DNA from: an uncultured Clostridia bacterium
Lineage (GTDB): Bacteria > Bacillota > Clostridia > Oscillospirales > Ruminococcaceae
Assembly: GCA_946498095.1 (NCBI GenBank)
Contig: CAMMMX010000015.1
Location: 1-64,000 of the forward strand
Length of the DNA stretch: 64,000 nucleotides
Direction: 5' to 3'
The position numbers and the translations under genes are program-made. The notes below the pieces were generated by a model, which saw only the letters and a program-made list of their open reading frames with translations, did not search any database and was not told the DNA's origin. Within the stretch, counting starts at the first letter, position 1. Each line of letters opens with the position of its first letter. Of the stretch, positions 8,175-16,312 are shown piece after piece.

Positions 8175-9039
8175 GTGAAGGTAACCCGATTACTCCTTCT
8201 CTGTCTTCTGCCATCCCTGCTCGTCCCCTGCGGCGCATCGAATCTACCAGCGGTGCCCGTACCTGTTTCCACTGCCTTAGATGCACAGGACAAGAATGCT
8301 CTCCAGCAGCCTTTGGAAGAACTACTCTCCCCTCCCTATACTATCGACCGTCTCCGTGACGCCTTATGCAGTTACATCAACGCCTTACGCTGGTACGGCC
8401 CTTCTATTTCCGAGTTTTATGATCAAATAGAAGGCACCGAAACACAGGTTGTGATTTTGCAGAATACCTCTAGTGATGGACAGTCCTATGACTATACCCT
8501 CCGCTTTGCCGATCAAGTTCCCCGTATGTATTTCGACGTCCATTTAGACCAAGCGCAGCAAATCTGGCTTGATCTTCATGGTCCTGACGATTCGCTATGG
8601 GGAAAAAGGAGATCGGATGCTTTGGCATCACCATAGAATCCCCACACCAGCCGAATCCAGTCCGATTCGACGGCATGGAGGAACGGCTGGCGGCCATTCA
8701 AACAATACTGAGCGCCTACCTGGGAGACCTTTCATTTAAATATCCTGATAATGCGGCTTACCATGGGACGTTTACCGCCCATATTTCTCCGTTTGGTGCA
8801 CTGAGCAGCTATACGGACGTCATTGTGGAGCGTCCTGACGGGATGATTGAGGTCTTCCAGTTTCTCTTTGCAGGGCACGACTTGGGCTACGTTTATCCCA
8901 GTACGGTTTTCCCTTCGTGTACACCTCGGAAGAGCTCACCGTCAGCCCAAACAAGCCGGATTGGCAAAACCGCAATATTACCCACTTCCTGCGCTTGATG
9001 AATGACGCCGTCAAAACGTTCAACGTCACGCTACCATAG
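8175..9039 (+). pseudogene. Secreted lipoprotein-like gene with two frameshifts
   Basis: A GTG start (8175) with GGAGG eight bases upstream opens a lipoprotein signal (MKVTRLLLLCLLPSLLVPCG; lipobox LVPC). The frame is lost near 8598 in GGGG and continues one frame over as KKEIGCFGITIESPHQPNPV. It is lost again near 8905 in CCC and continues as YGFPFVYTSEELTVSPNKPD to TAG 9037-9039. One added base at each place restores a protein of about 288 residues. The family is not recognised. The TIESPHQPNPVRFDGMEE stretch and surrounding beta-rich pattern suggest an extracytoplasmic soluble domain. Confidence 0.5.
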
Positions 9040-9130
9040 TGGCGCGCCGGCTCCTTTGGGAGCGGGGTCCGTATGGTTACAAATTTTTGACTTTCAATGG
9101 GAAGGATATTTTTTATGAAACGTCTGCTGC

Positions 9131-10012
9131 TTATTCTTCTTTAGAGGGCGTTGTCGAACGGAAGCTATCAAACAGGTCATCCATAAACAATTTCGCCGCA
9201 GCGGACAGGTATTTGTCCTGTGTCCGGTAAAGATAAGTATCCCTCGTGTATGTGCCAGGTAAAAGGCGTAACAATCTCACTTGGCTGGAAAACTGCCCTT
9301 GCCAGGACACCGATGGTACAAAGGAGATGCCCAAACCCATTTCCACATATTTTCGCGCACAGTAGGGATCGTCGCACTGGATCGAGATATCAGGTGCAAA
9401 ACCGTTTTCTCGGCAGATAGCGGTAGTGATTCTGTACATGCTGTTTTCTGGCGTCGTCGAAATAAAACGTTCTCCCCGCAGCGTGGCCGCGTTGACAGAC
9501 TCCTGTTCCGCCAATGGATGGCAAGCGGCGACGGCGAGAAGGATTTCCTCTGAAAGTAGCAGTGTACGTGATAAGGTCCCGGTATTTGGTGGACTGTCGG
9601 ATACAATCAGATCGAAGGCATCGCAGCCTGAAACCGGGGTATGGCTGATGGCAAAGGAGACACCGGGGTTTTCTGCTTTGAAGCGAGAAATTGCCTGGGT
9701 GACAATCCGGCGGTTTGTCTGAACCATCAACCGTATTTCCCCGCACATCTGACCCGACAGATCTTGTATCAGCTCCCTGCCCCCATCGAGAGCGTCAAGA
9801 GCCTGTTGAACCACCTGAAAGTACAATCGGCCCTTTTCGTTCAGCCGAACCCGGTTGGCCTTGCGTTCGAATAGTACTGTCCCCAATTCCATCTCAAGCT
9901 TATGGATACTTTGCGACACTGCCGAGGGAGGAACCATGTATTGTGCTGCCGTACGAGAAAAATTTTCGGTAAGTGCAGCGCTTTTAAAATAGCGTAGTTG
10001 TAAAAGTTCCAT
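9131..10012 (-). CDS. LysR-family transcriptional regulator
   Basis: The first 60 residues form the LysR winged helix (LRYFKSAALTENFSRTAAQY, then SAVSQSIHKLEMELGTVLFER). A linker helix and a periplasmic-binding-like effector domain make up the rest of the 293 residues. The gene is divergent from a PQ-loop-like gene and an esterase gene 142 bases away, the usual geometry for a LysR protein and its target. A 12-bp perfect palindrome lies between them. The effector is unknown. Confidence 0.9.
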   Translation of the reverse strand: MELLQLRYFKSAALTENFSRTAAQYMVPPSAVSQSIHKLEMELGTVLFERKANRVRLNEKGRLYFQVVQQALDALDGGRELIQDLSGQMCGEIRLMVQTNRRIVTQAISRFKAENPGVSFAISHTPVSGCDAFDLIVSDSPPNTGTLSRTLLLSEEILLAVAACHPLAEQESVNAATLRGERFISTTPENSMYRITTAICRENGFAPDISIQCDDPYCARKYVEMGLGISFVPSVSWQGQFSSQVRLLRLLPGTYTRDTYLYRTQDKYLSAAAKLFMDDLFDSFRSTTPSKEE

Positions 10013-10089
10013 GCGGCATCTTCCTTTCCAATTCGTTCTCTACTTCTAGCATAACAGAAGCTAGTATATAATACAACATACAGCAACCC

Positions 10090-10101
10090 TATGATATCAT
10101 A
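10090..10101. promoter_or_regulatory. Palindrome in the LysR divergent promoter region
   Basis: TATGATATCATA is a perfect 12-bp dyad midway between the LysR start and the divergent gene start. It resembles a LysR recognition half-site pair only in position and symmetry; the classical T-N11-A form is not clear. Confidence 0.35.
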
Positions 10102-10154
10102 TGTTTTACATGATAATTATAACATGGTAAACTATAAGCAAAGGGGGAAGATGG

Positions 10155-10457
10155 ATGGGAGAATGCTTTGAGGCGTTAATGGTCGTGAGTTTCGGCGTGT
10201 CCTGGCCGGTATCAATTGTCAAATCCTATACGGCGAGGACGGCAAAGGGAAAAAGTCTTTGTTTCCTGGTCATGATTTTTTTGGGATACGCTTGCGGTAT
10301 TCTATCTAAATTGGTGCAGGAGACGATTACCTATGTTCTCGTGTTTTATATACTAAATTTCTTAATGGTAGCTGCCGATCTCGCGCTGTATTTCCGAAAT
10401 AAGCGGCTAGATCGTGGGGATATGACAGGGAGGGGAAAAACGCATGAAAATACTTAA
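10155..10457 (+). CDS. Small PQ-loop-like membrane protein
   Basis: The 100-residue product has three hydrophobic segments (about 5-22, 35-52 and 58-82). A P-containing loop (GVSWPVSIVKSYTARTAKGK) recalls the PQ-loop of SemiSWEET-type half-transporters, which act as dimers. The tail is charged. The gene follows GGGGGAAG and its end overlaps the esterase start by 14 bases, so the two form an operon opposite the LysR gene. Transport of a sugar or small metabolite is possible but not shown. Confidence 0.65.
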   Translation: MGECFEALMVVSFGVSWPVSIVKSYTARTAKGKSLCFLVMIFLGYACGILSKLVQETITYVLVFYILNFLMVAADLALYFRNKRLDRGDMTGRGKTHENT

Positions 10458-11202
10458 AGGCATTTCATACAGTGAAAATTCCCAGGCATGTCAGCTGGAT
10501 CTCCATTTACCGGAGGAGAAGAGCTTTCCTGTATTCATTTACTTTCATGGCGGAGGGCTTGAGGGTGGTTCCCGGGAAGACTGTGGCGTATTTGCCCGGT
10601 ATCTAACTAAAAAAGGAATTGCTGTAGTCAGCGCGGACTACAGGCTGTACCCTTCGGCACGGTACCCAGATTTTATTTGCGACGCTGCAGCGGCTGTCGC
10701 CTGGACGGAGAAACATCTCCCTACATATGGCGGCAACGGCAGGTTGTATGTCGGCGGCAGTTCGGCGGGGGCCTACCTATCTATGATGTTGTGCTTTGAC
10801 AAACGCTTTCTAGCTGTCCATCAGATAGATTCCGACGCCATTAGCGGGTACGTCTTTGACGCTGGCCAACCGACGGCTCACTTTAATGTGCTACGGGAAC
10901 GGGGATTCGATACGCGCCGAATTATTGTTGACCCGAGTGCTCCGCTGTACCATGTCAATCGCAACAGTTTTGCACCCATGCTGATCCTTGTCGCGGATAA
11001 CGACATGTTCGGACGGTATGAACAGAATAGGCTGCTTCTGTCGGCGATCCGGCATTTTGACAGCGCCTGTGCGGTGGAGTTCAGGACAATGGAAAATTGC
11101 GAACACTGCTCCTATATAGGACAGCAGCATGGGCAGGTCAGTATCTTCGGGGAAATAATCGAGACCTTTATCCGGAACGCCGAGCAAAGACACCTGTCAT
11201 AA
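10444..11202 (+). CDS. Alpha/beta-hydrolase, hormone-sensitive-lipase-like esterase
   Basis: The 252-residue protein carries the oxyanion HGGG (35-38) and the nucleophile elbow G-S-S-A-G with Ser107. An acidic residue follows strand LILVADNDM (about 185), and a late histidine is available in NCEHCSYIGQQHG (about 219-229). The DYRLYPSARYPD segment is typical of HSL-type carboxylesterases, which hydrolyse short acyl esters in the cytosol. There is no signal peptide. It probably works on a compound handled by the overlapping PQ-loop protein, under the divergent LysR regulator. Confidence 0.85.
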   Translation: MKILKGISYSENSQACQLDLHLPEEKSFPVFIYFHGGGLEGGSREDCGVFARYLTKKGIAVVSADYRLYPSARYPDFICDAAAAVAWTEKHLPTYGGNGRLYVGGSSAGAYLSMMLCFDKRFLAVHQIDSDAISGYVFDAGQPTAHFNVLRERGFDTRRIIVDPSAPLYHVNRNSFAPMLILVADNDMFGRYEQNRLLLSAIRHFDSACAVEFRTMENCEHCSYIGQQHGQVSIFGEIIETFIRNAEQRHLS

Positions 11203-11222
11203 GGAGGACGCCCGATAGACAG

Positions 11223-11256
11223 AAACGGGATACCGGATATATCCAGTATCCCGTTT
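11223..11256 (+). terminator. Strong intrinsic terminator after the esterase
   Basis: A nearly perfect stem of about 16 bp (AAACGGGATACC pairing with AGTATCCCGTTT) is followed by TTTTCTTT, 20 bases after the stop codon. Confidence 0.85.
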
Positions 11257-11313
11257 TCTTTCCGTTACCAGCGTCCCTTCTCTATGGACATCCACGTCTT
11301 GCACACGCCTATT

Positions 11314-11380
11314 CCAATATAGCGCAAAACTGCTTTTCGTCCTATTGGGATTTAGCGCCATACCTGCTACGCTATATTGG
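11314..11380. repeat. Spaced inverted repeat CCAATATAGCG / CGCTATATTGG
   Basis: Two perfect 11-bp arms lie at 11314-11324 and 11370-11380 with a 45-base interval that contains a related half (ATTGGGATTTAGCGCC). It sits immediately after the stop of the minus-strand anti-sigma gene, where it could act as a terminator or mark a small mobile repeat. Confidence 0.45.
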
Positions 11381-11382
11381 CG

Positions 11383-12171
11383 CTACTGTAAGGAGTGCAG
11401 GAACTCCTCCATCCTTTCTTCCGAGACACCTTCTCCAATAAATGCATAGTAAACATCGTTATGGATCAAGGCTGCAGTGATCCTTTCCTCATCCCAATCC
11501 GTACGGTAAAGCACCGCCTCAACGCCGAGCGTTTCCAATGTGCAAGTTTTTGCCCCCGTCTTTCCCCCCGTGGCATCCAGCCCATCGCCAGCCAAAATCG
11601 TATTTTCAGAAGCATGCGTCGTAAAAAGAGTTATGCTGCAACTGATATGCCCTCCGCCGTCCGGCATGACTACACACCGTGGATACCACAGATCGATCCG
11701 TTCAATTTCCTTTCCCTTTCCCAGACGTCTCCCCTTCGGATCCTTTTCCTGATAGGGCACCCACGGCCGGTAGTACACCGCGTCGCTGGTATACCAGGAA
11801 GACGAAAGGAAAGGGATACCCGTTATTCCCTCCGCTTGTGTCAACGTAACATCCAGCCGCGTCTTCGGTGCGTCATCGCGAATGTCAAGAAGCTTGACAT
11901 TGCTCTCCAACACTATCTCATTGCTTCCGTTACCAAATAGTATGGTAGCCATCCATGTGTCACGAAGCGGACCCATACCCAGCGCTGTCAGGGAGCCTGC
12001 CAAGAGAAGTAGCGCCGCAGCAATCCAAACAATGTGTTTCCATCTGCGCATATGTATATGAGCCCGTCGTTTCGTCATTTCCGGATCATCCATATCGATC
12101 GCTTTGATCAGGATGTCCTCATCAACATGTCCCAATAAATCCAGAAACTCTTCCCTCCTTGAGTCTTTCAT
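11383..12171 (-). CDS. Membrane-anchored anti-sigma-like partner of the ECF sigma factor
   Basis: The 262-residue protein has a cytoplasmic N-terminal ~45 residues (LLGHVDEDILIKAIDMDDPE, then a basic stretch), a single membrane helix (about 47-67, HIVWIAAALLLLAGSLTALG), and an extracytoplasmic beta-rich domain. That topology, and a start overlapping the sigma stop by four bases, identify it as the likely regulator of the adjacent ECF sigma factor: the N-terminal part would hold sigma and the outer domain would sense. No zinc-binding HxxxCxxC anti-sigma motif is present, so the family is not a classical ZAS. Confidence 0.7.
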   Translation of the reverse strand: MKDSRREEFLDLLGHVDEDILIKAIDMDDPEMTKRRAHIHMRRWKHIVWIAAALLLLAGSLTALGMGPLRDTWMATILFGNGSNEIVLESNVKLLDIRDDAPKTRLDVTLTQAEGITGIPFLSSSWYTSDAVYYRPWVPYQEKDPKGRRLGKGKEIERIDLWYPRCVVMPDGGGHISCSITLFTTHASENTILAGDGLDATGGKTGAKTCTLETLGVEAVLYRTDWDEERITAALIHNDVYYAFIGEGVSEERMEEFLHSLQ

Positions 12172-12725
12172 ATCAATACGCCTTCTTTCTCCAAATACTT
12201 CTTCAGTTGTTTCCTGGCTCGGTACAGCCTGGTCGACACATTACTTTTTGTCAGCGCAAATGTTGCTGCCAGCTGCGGTATGGACTCCATCAACACATAC
12301 CGGCGGACAAACATCAGCTGTGTCGCGTTGTCCAGCGTTCTCAACCATCTGTTGATCAGTTCCACCGTTTGTTGTTGGTCGAAGTGCTGAGACGGATCCT
12401 GCGTGGACGGTAAACATTCGTCTACCTCCGATAGTAAAAGTTCCATCTCCTGATGCCTCTTCTGACGGGTATTGAACCTGAGCCGGTTGATGGAAATGCA
12501 CCGCACCAGTTTGCAGACAAAGGCCTTCAGGTTGGCCGGACGCTGCGGCGGAACGCTTTCCCATACTTTTAGATAGGTATCATTGACACATTCCTGCATA
12601 TCCTGGCGATTGAAAAGGATGTTATAAGAAACCTGCCTGCAAAGTCCGCCATATCTGCCGTCCAGTTGCCGGATCGCGTCTTCCGAACGCTGGATAAACA
12701 TTTCTACAATTTCTGAATCTTCCAT
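12168..12725 (-). CDS. ECF-type RNA polymerase sigma factor
   Basis: The 185-residue protein contains sigma region 2 (about 18-80, with DMQECVNDTYLKVWESVPP as the -10 recognition helix) and region 4 (about 125-180, MESIPQLAATFALTKSNVSTRLYRARKQLKKYL). The linker between them is acidic. ECF factors direct RNA polymerase to stress or envelope regulons and are released by a membrane partner, here the overlapping downstream gene. No self-promoter with an AAC-type -35 was identified with certainty. Confidence 0.9.
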   Translation of the reverse strand: MEDSEIVEMFIQRSEDAIRQLDGRYGGLCRQVSYNILFNRQDMQECVNDTYLKVWESVPPQRPANLKAFVCKLVRCISINRLRFNTRQKRHQEMELLLSEVDECLPSTQDPSQHFDQQQTVELINRWLRTLDNATQLMFVRRYVLMESIPQLAATFALTKSNVSTRLYRARKQLKKYLEKEGVLI

Positions 12726-12826
12726 GGTATCACATCCCCGACTTTGTTTGAGATCTCATCAATACAGTCAACAAAAGACGCTGTCGAGCACATTTTCCCC
12801 CGTCTTTATGTAAAATAACAGAATAT

Positions 12827-12864
12827 CGGCAGGAATCTCCTATGCGCATAGGAGACTCCTGCCG
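12827..12864 (-). terminator. Long palindromic hairpin
   Basis: A stem of about 18 bp (CGGCAGGAATCTCCTATGC against its complement) with one mismatch lies between the ECF sigma start and the stop of the upstream minus-strand membrane protein gene. On the minus strand it is followed by ATATTCTGTTATTTT, so it probably ends that gene's transcript. Confidence 0.65.
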
Positions 12865-12915
12865 ATGAAAAAAGACTTCCCTTTTTCTTTGCTAGATTGT
12901 CAGCCTGGATTGCTG

Positions 12916-13482
12916 TTAGCCATCCTGTGTAAAATCCTGTCTGCGACGACGGCAGGCAGCGATCAAAAGGTCAACAAGTACCCACCATGTCGCCAGCAGC
13001 AGGATAAAGGCGGCAAAGACAACAAAGACAAACGGACGAACCCGCTGCATCGCGGCGGTAATCCGCGCAGCTACCGCCTCCTGGAGCTCCTGCGTCCGCG
13101 CTTGGGAATACCCTTCCGCCTCACTAACGGCCTGTACTATCCTCTCCCCATACTGGTAATATCCATACGGATGGGAAGTCAACGTCGCAGCAGCCACCGC
13201 CTCGTCGATCGGTATCCTCCCCGATGCCACAGGAGGGTACTGCGTCACCAGCTCGACACTGCTTAGCTCGGGGGTTTCTTCCCAATACTGGACGTAGGGC
13301 CAGTAATCCTTGTCAAAGGCGTCAAACGACCATTTGAGTACAAATTCGGGCTGGGAAGCTGTTGTACTGAAAAAGAGCACGGACATCAGCACAACAAAGA
13401 CCAGGTACCATATGAGGTGACGGCTCAGGTAGCCGGTATCAAAAAAACGGAAAAAATTTGCAAAACATCTGCGGAGTTTCAT
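12916..13482 (-). CDS. Unrecognised membrane protein with two helices
   Basis: The 188-residue product has hydrophobic segments at about 23-41 (LIWYLVFVVLMSVLFFSTTA) and 150-174 (FVFVVFAAFILLLATWWVLV). These flank an extracytoplasmic region of about 105 residues rich in Tyr, Glu and Pro. Both ends are basic and cytoplasmic. No family signature is seen. It stands alone between terminator-like hairpins, so it is probably monocistronic. A sensor or envelope role would be a guess. Confidence 0.6.
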   Translation of the reverse strand: MKLRRCFANFFRFFDTGYLSRHLIWYLVFVVLMSVLFFSTTASQPEFVLKWSFDAFDKDYWPYVQYWEETPELSSVELVTQYPPVASGRIPIDEAVAAATLTSHPYGYYQYGERIVQAVSEAEGYSQARTQELQEAVAARITAAMQRVRPFVFVVFAAFILLLATWWVLVDLLIAACRRRRQDFTQDG

Positions 13483-13613
13483 CGACGAACCTCTAAATCA
13501 ATTACTTTTTGTATATAAATTCGTAAAATAAACTAACTGTTTTTATTTGCATATCAGTGAGCACCGTAGGATACCGCTATCCTTGATAAAATGCCCTATC
13601 TGAAGCAAAAACA

Positions 13614-13631
13614 GGGCAGGAAGCCCTGCCC
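13614..13631 (-). terminator. Intrinsic terminator of the amidase gene
   Basis: GGGCAGG and CCTGCCC-type arms close a short loop directly after the stop codon. On the minus strand the stem is followed by TGTTTTTG. Confidence 0.7.
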
Positions 13632-13633
13632 CA

Positions 13634-14452
13634 TCATTGCAGTTGCGCAAGGTATTTGGCCACCGTATCCTTAAACTCCTGCGTACGGTTGGTATCACGG
13701 ATTGTCGCAGGACAGTTTTTCCACATAAAGTCGCCGTGCTGCTTGACGGCGTCAATCGTCAGGTCATATGCATCGATCAGGTAGGCTGTCAGCTTTGCAG
13801 CGTTCTGGAAGGTCTTTTCAAAGTCGTTGCCCGGATTGACACACAGCTCGACGCCGATGCCATTCATGTTTCCGCCCGGCAGCGTCTGCTGATCTCCCGC
13901 ATGCCAAGCCACCTCGTTGTCAGGGACGTGATGGTAAATCTCATGGTCATCGACGGTGTAATGCCAAGACGTATAGTCCTCCGACACATTATTAAGAAAG
14001 TTAGCGTGATTTGCCGCATCCGCACCAACATCCTGGTTGTCCGTTTCATGGATGACGATATACATGATTTTACGCTGTTTCCCCGGCCGACCCTTTTTCC
14101 CTTCCGGAATGAGGGACGTATAGACCGGCACGTCGAACACCTGATCGGGGAAAACGCTTTCCTCTGTGACCTCGGACATCTCCGGCCAGTCAATGCTCTC
14201 GTCCACCTTCACTGTACTGGTGGAGGGGGCCGAGAAAGACGTCGTTTCGTCAGCCTCCTCGCTGGACGTGTTCCCTTGTACCGGTAACGCTTCTCCCTGA
14301 TTAAGCAGCTTGACACCTAGCGTCACACCGCCCGCCGCTACGGCAACCACAAGCAGCGAAACCAGCACAGTCACAGCAATCATTTTCCGGCGGCGCTTTT
14401 TCCTCCGCCGGATTGCATTACGTGTATTCCTGTATTGTGCCATTGTTCTCAT
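13634..14452 (-). CDS. Membrane-anchored N-acetylmuramoyl-L-alanine amidase (Amidase_2)
   Basis: The enzyme cuts the amide bond between muramic acid and the peptide stem of peptidoglycan. A very basic N-terminus precedes one membrane helix (about 24-46). A Ser/Thr/Glu-rich linker of roughly 60 residues follows, then the catalytic domain from about 125. Zinc ligands are recognisable as His135 (YIVIHETDN), His239 (VKQHGDF) and Cys247 (KNCPATIRD), with ANHANFLNN and TSWHYTVDDHEIYHHVPD as the conserved core. It acts outside the membrane on the cell wall. It has its own terminator and no operon partner. Confidence 0.9.
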   Translation of the reverse strand: MRTMAQYRNTRNAIRRRKKRRRKMIAVTVLVSLLVVAVAAGGVTLGVKLLNQGEALPVQGNTSSEEADETTSFSAPSTSTVKVDESIDWPEMSEVTEESVFPDQVFDVPVYTSLIPEGKKGRPGKQRKIMYIVIHETDNQDVGADAANHANFLNNVSEDYTSWHYTVDDHEIYHHVPDNEVAWHAGDQQTLPGGNMNGIGVELCVNPGNDFEKTFQNAAKLTAYLIDAYDLTIDAVKQHGDFMWKNCPATIRDTNRTQEFKDTVAKYLAQLQ

Positions 14453-14572
14453 ATCCCTTTCTATTTCAAATCAATATAGTCTCTCTTCCGACTTGAGGAC
14501 GCCCCCATATTCGGACTCCTTGCCGCTTCTTTCTGCATCCTTGCTCTATGCCGCCGAACCATGAAATCCGCC

Positions 14573-15070
14573 TTATTTCTCGTACAAAGCCAGCTTAAGC
14601 AGGTTGAACAGGGAAAGAAACAGATCACAGATCGCGGCGGTACAATTGAACAAAAGCCCCAGTTTCAGGGCGTCCAGCACCGCGGCTTTGGACAGCCATG
14701 ACGGAAAAGCGATCAGCGGCAGGTCCACAGCGCCAAGGACGGCGAAAAGCAGCGCCGCCAGAAACAGGATGAACACATACTTGCCGTCGGCCAAAAGTTC
14801 ACGTAACCCGCTCTTATACAGCTTCTGCATACGAACTGCTTTCTCCTTGTCGGTATAATTTCTGTCGATCACCGCCCATACTTTGTCCGTTGAGGCGAAC
14901 AGGAAGGTGACGATGGTCGTCGCAAGCCCGAGCACAACGCCGGTAAACGTAATGAGAAACTCGTCCGACACCAAAAGCTGCTCTCCCGCAGCCGCTAAAA
15001 AACAGGACGCCGCTGCGCCCAGCGCAAACAAAAAGACAACCAGAAGGGCGCTTTTATATTTACGCTTCAT
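14573..15070 (-). CDS. Four-helix membrane protein of an unrecognised two-gene operon
   Basis: The 165-residue protein has four hydrophobic segments (about 8-28, 37-59, 98-119 and 130-155) and a basic cytoplasmic loop (DRNYTDKEKAVRMQKLYKSG) between the second and third. There is no signal peptide and no transporter motif. Its start overlaps the 3' end of the upstream cytosolic gene by 11 bases, so the products are made together. A cytosolic protein coupled to a small four-helix membrane protein is the layout of several anti-phage systems (Kiwa, for example). I see no sequence match to KwaA, so the analogy is only architectural. Confidence 0.6.
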   Translation of the reverse strand: MKRKYKSALLVVFLFALGAAASCFLAAAGEQLLVSDEFLITFTGVVLGLATTIVTFLFASTDKVWAVIDRNYTDKEKAVRMQKLYKSGLRELLADGKYVFILFLAALLFAVLGAVDLPLIAFPSWLSKAAVLDALKLGLLFNCTAAICDLFLSLFNLLKLALYEK

Positions 15071-15947
15071 CTCTGCCGCCCTCCTGCTTCAGAATGGTTT
15101 CCACACTATCCAGCGCCTGAAGGATATCTTCCCTGCCTGCACCGTCTGCACGCTCCATCCTCCGCACCGATACCTTCCTGACATTATCCTCGCTACGATA
15201 CGTTTTCTGCCCCGCTCCCCTGCGCAGGACTGTCACCTTCCATTCGCCCCCGCCACCACTGGCATATTCCATGGCGTCCTTTAACGCTTTGTTTTCCTGA
15301 CTGATACCGGTGAGCTTCCCTTTTGGGTTTTCCAAACGGATGGTAGCTCGCGTATTGTTATACGTTTTGGCAATGTCGCGCAGCATTTCATTGGTATCGT
15401 TATAGCCGCCGAACAGATTTGGGGCATTGAGCGTCAGGGTCAACTGGCAAACGCCTCTTGACTCGCCAACAATATCCCAAAAACCTTCCGCGTCGGTAAT
15501 CCCTTCAAACAGGACGTCGAAACCGTAGGGCGCAAAGCTACGCTCCAGGCAAGCAGACAGCCTTCCTCTTGATGCCGAAAGGGAAGGAAAGACCGTCGTT
15601 TTTACCTCCAACAGTACAATTTGCCGTTTTTGATCAAAAACGGCGTTGATATAGGGGTAATCCGGTTCGTCAATACTTTCAATTCCAGATTCGCTCTCCT
15701 GATAACGCGTTTGATGCGTCTCCATACTGAATTTACACACGACAACATCCGGGGAGAGCTTTTGTTCAAAGACCAGAAGATACCGCTTGTCCGCAATCCT
15801 CCATGCGAGCTTCCTTTCCCTCTCCAATGCGGTGAAAAACGCTGACTGGGCCGCGGCACGTTTTTCCTTCACCATATCGAAAAACGAGAGCTGCTCTCTC
15901 TGAACGACAAAATACCGGTATGCTCCAAAGGTTTGCTCGGTTTTCAT
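15060..15947 (-). CDS. Unrecognised 295-residue cytosolic protein coupled to a membrane protein
   Basis: ATG 15947 is preceded by GGGAGGGG. The product begins MKTEQTFGAYRYFVVQREQL and has a beta-rich N-terminal half with IVLLEVKTTVFPSLSASRGR, a central APNLFGGYNDTNEMLRDIAK stretch, and a basic segment ending in an acidic helix. LEVKT after a strand resembles a nuclease-like E-x-K, but the upstream Asp of a PD-(D/E)xK site is not obvious. No family could be named. Overlap with the four-helix protein implies the two act together, perhaps as sensor and membrane effector. Confidence 0.6.
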   Translation of the reverse strand: MKTEQTFGAYRYFVVQREQLSFFDMVKEKRAAAQSAFFTALERERKLAWRIADKRYLLVFEQKLSPDVVVCKFSMETHQTRYQESESGIESIDEPDYPYINAVFDQKRQIVLLEVKTTVFPSLSASRGRLSACLERSFAPYGFDVLFEGITDAEGFWDIVGESRGVCQLTLTLNAPNLFGGYNDTNEMLRDIAKTYNNTRATIRLENPKGKLTGISQENKALKDAMEYASGGGGEWKVTVLRRGAGQKTYRSEDNVRKVSVRRMERADGAGREDILQALDSVETILKQEGGRDEA

Positions 15948-16312
15948 ACGATCCCCTCCCAAGATGTCGAAACATTGCACCTGATAAAAGTATAGCTCAG
16001 ATCCAAGTAGGAATCAACATTTTTCCAGAAATTTATTAGCTTTGCCCGAATCCTAACAAAGACTGTCTATTTCCATATTATTCTTAGTATTCTAAGTAAT
16101 TTACAAAATTATCATATCCTATTCCCTCTGTACGTGGTATAATAACAGTACACAATTATGCTCCTTTTTGCGCTGACTCACCCTTTTTTCTCTTATAACA
16201 ACATCCGAATTTTTACAAAGTATATTCTTAGATTTGGAAGAAAAGTTAATTCTGAATGAAAAGGGCAGCATATTTTCCTTAAGCACACCATCTTACCGGG
16301 AGGGGACCGCAT
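15948..16312. other. AT-rich divergent intergenic region
   Basis: About 365 bases separate the two-gene operon from the radical SAM gene. A TATAAT (16138-16143, plus strand) is the only good promoter element; no matching -35 lies 17 bases upstream. GGGAGGGG at 16298-16305 is the ribosome site of the next gene. No coding potential was seen. Confidence 0.5.

Noticed and set aside
15060-15947. Assignment of the two-gene system to Kiwa
   Set aside because: Only size and topology agree; no KwaA or KwaB sequence motif is visible, so the name is not used.
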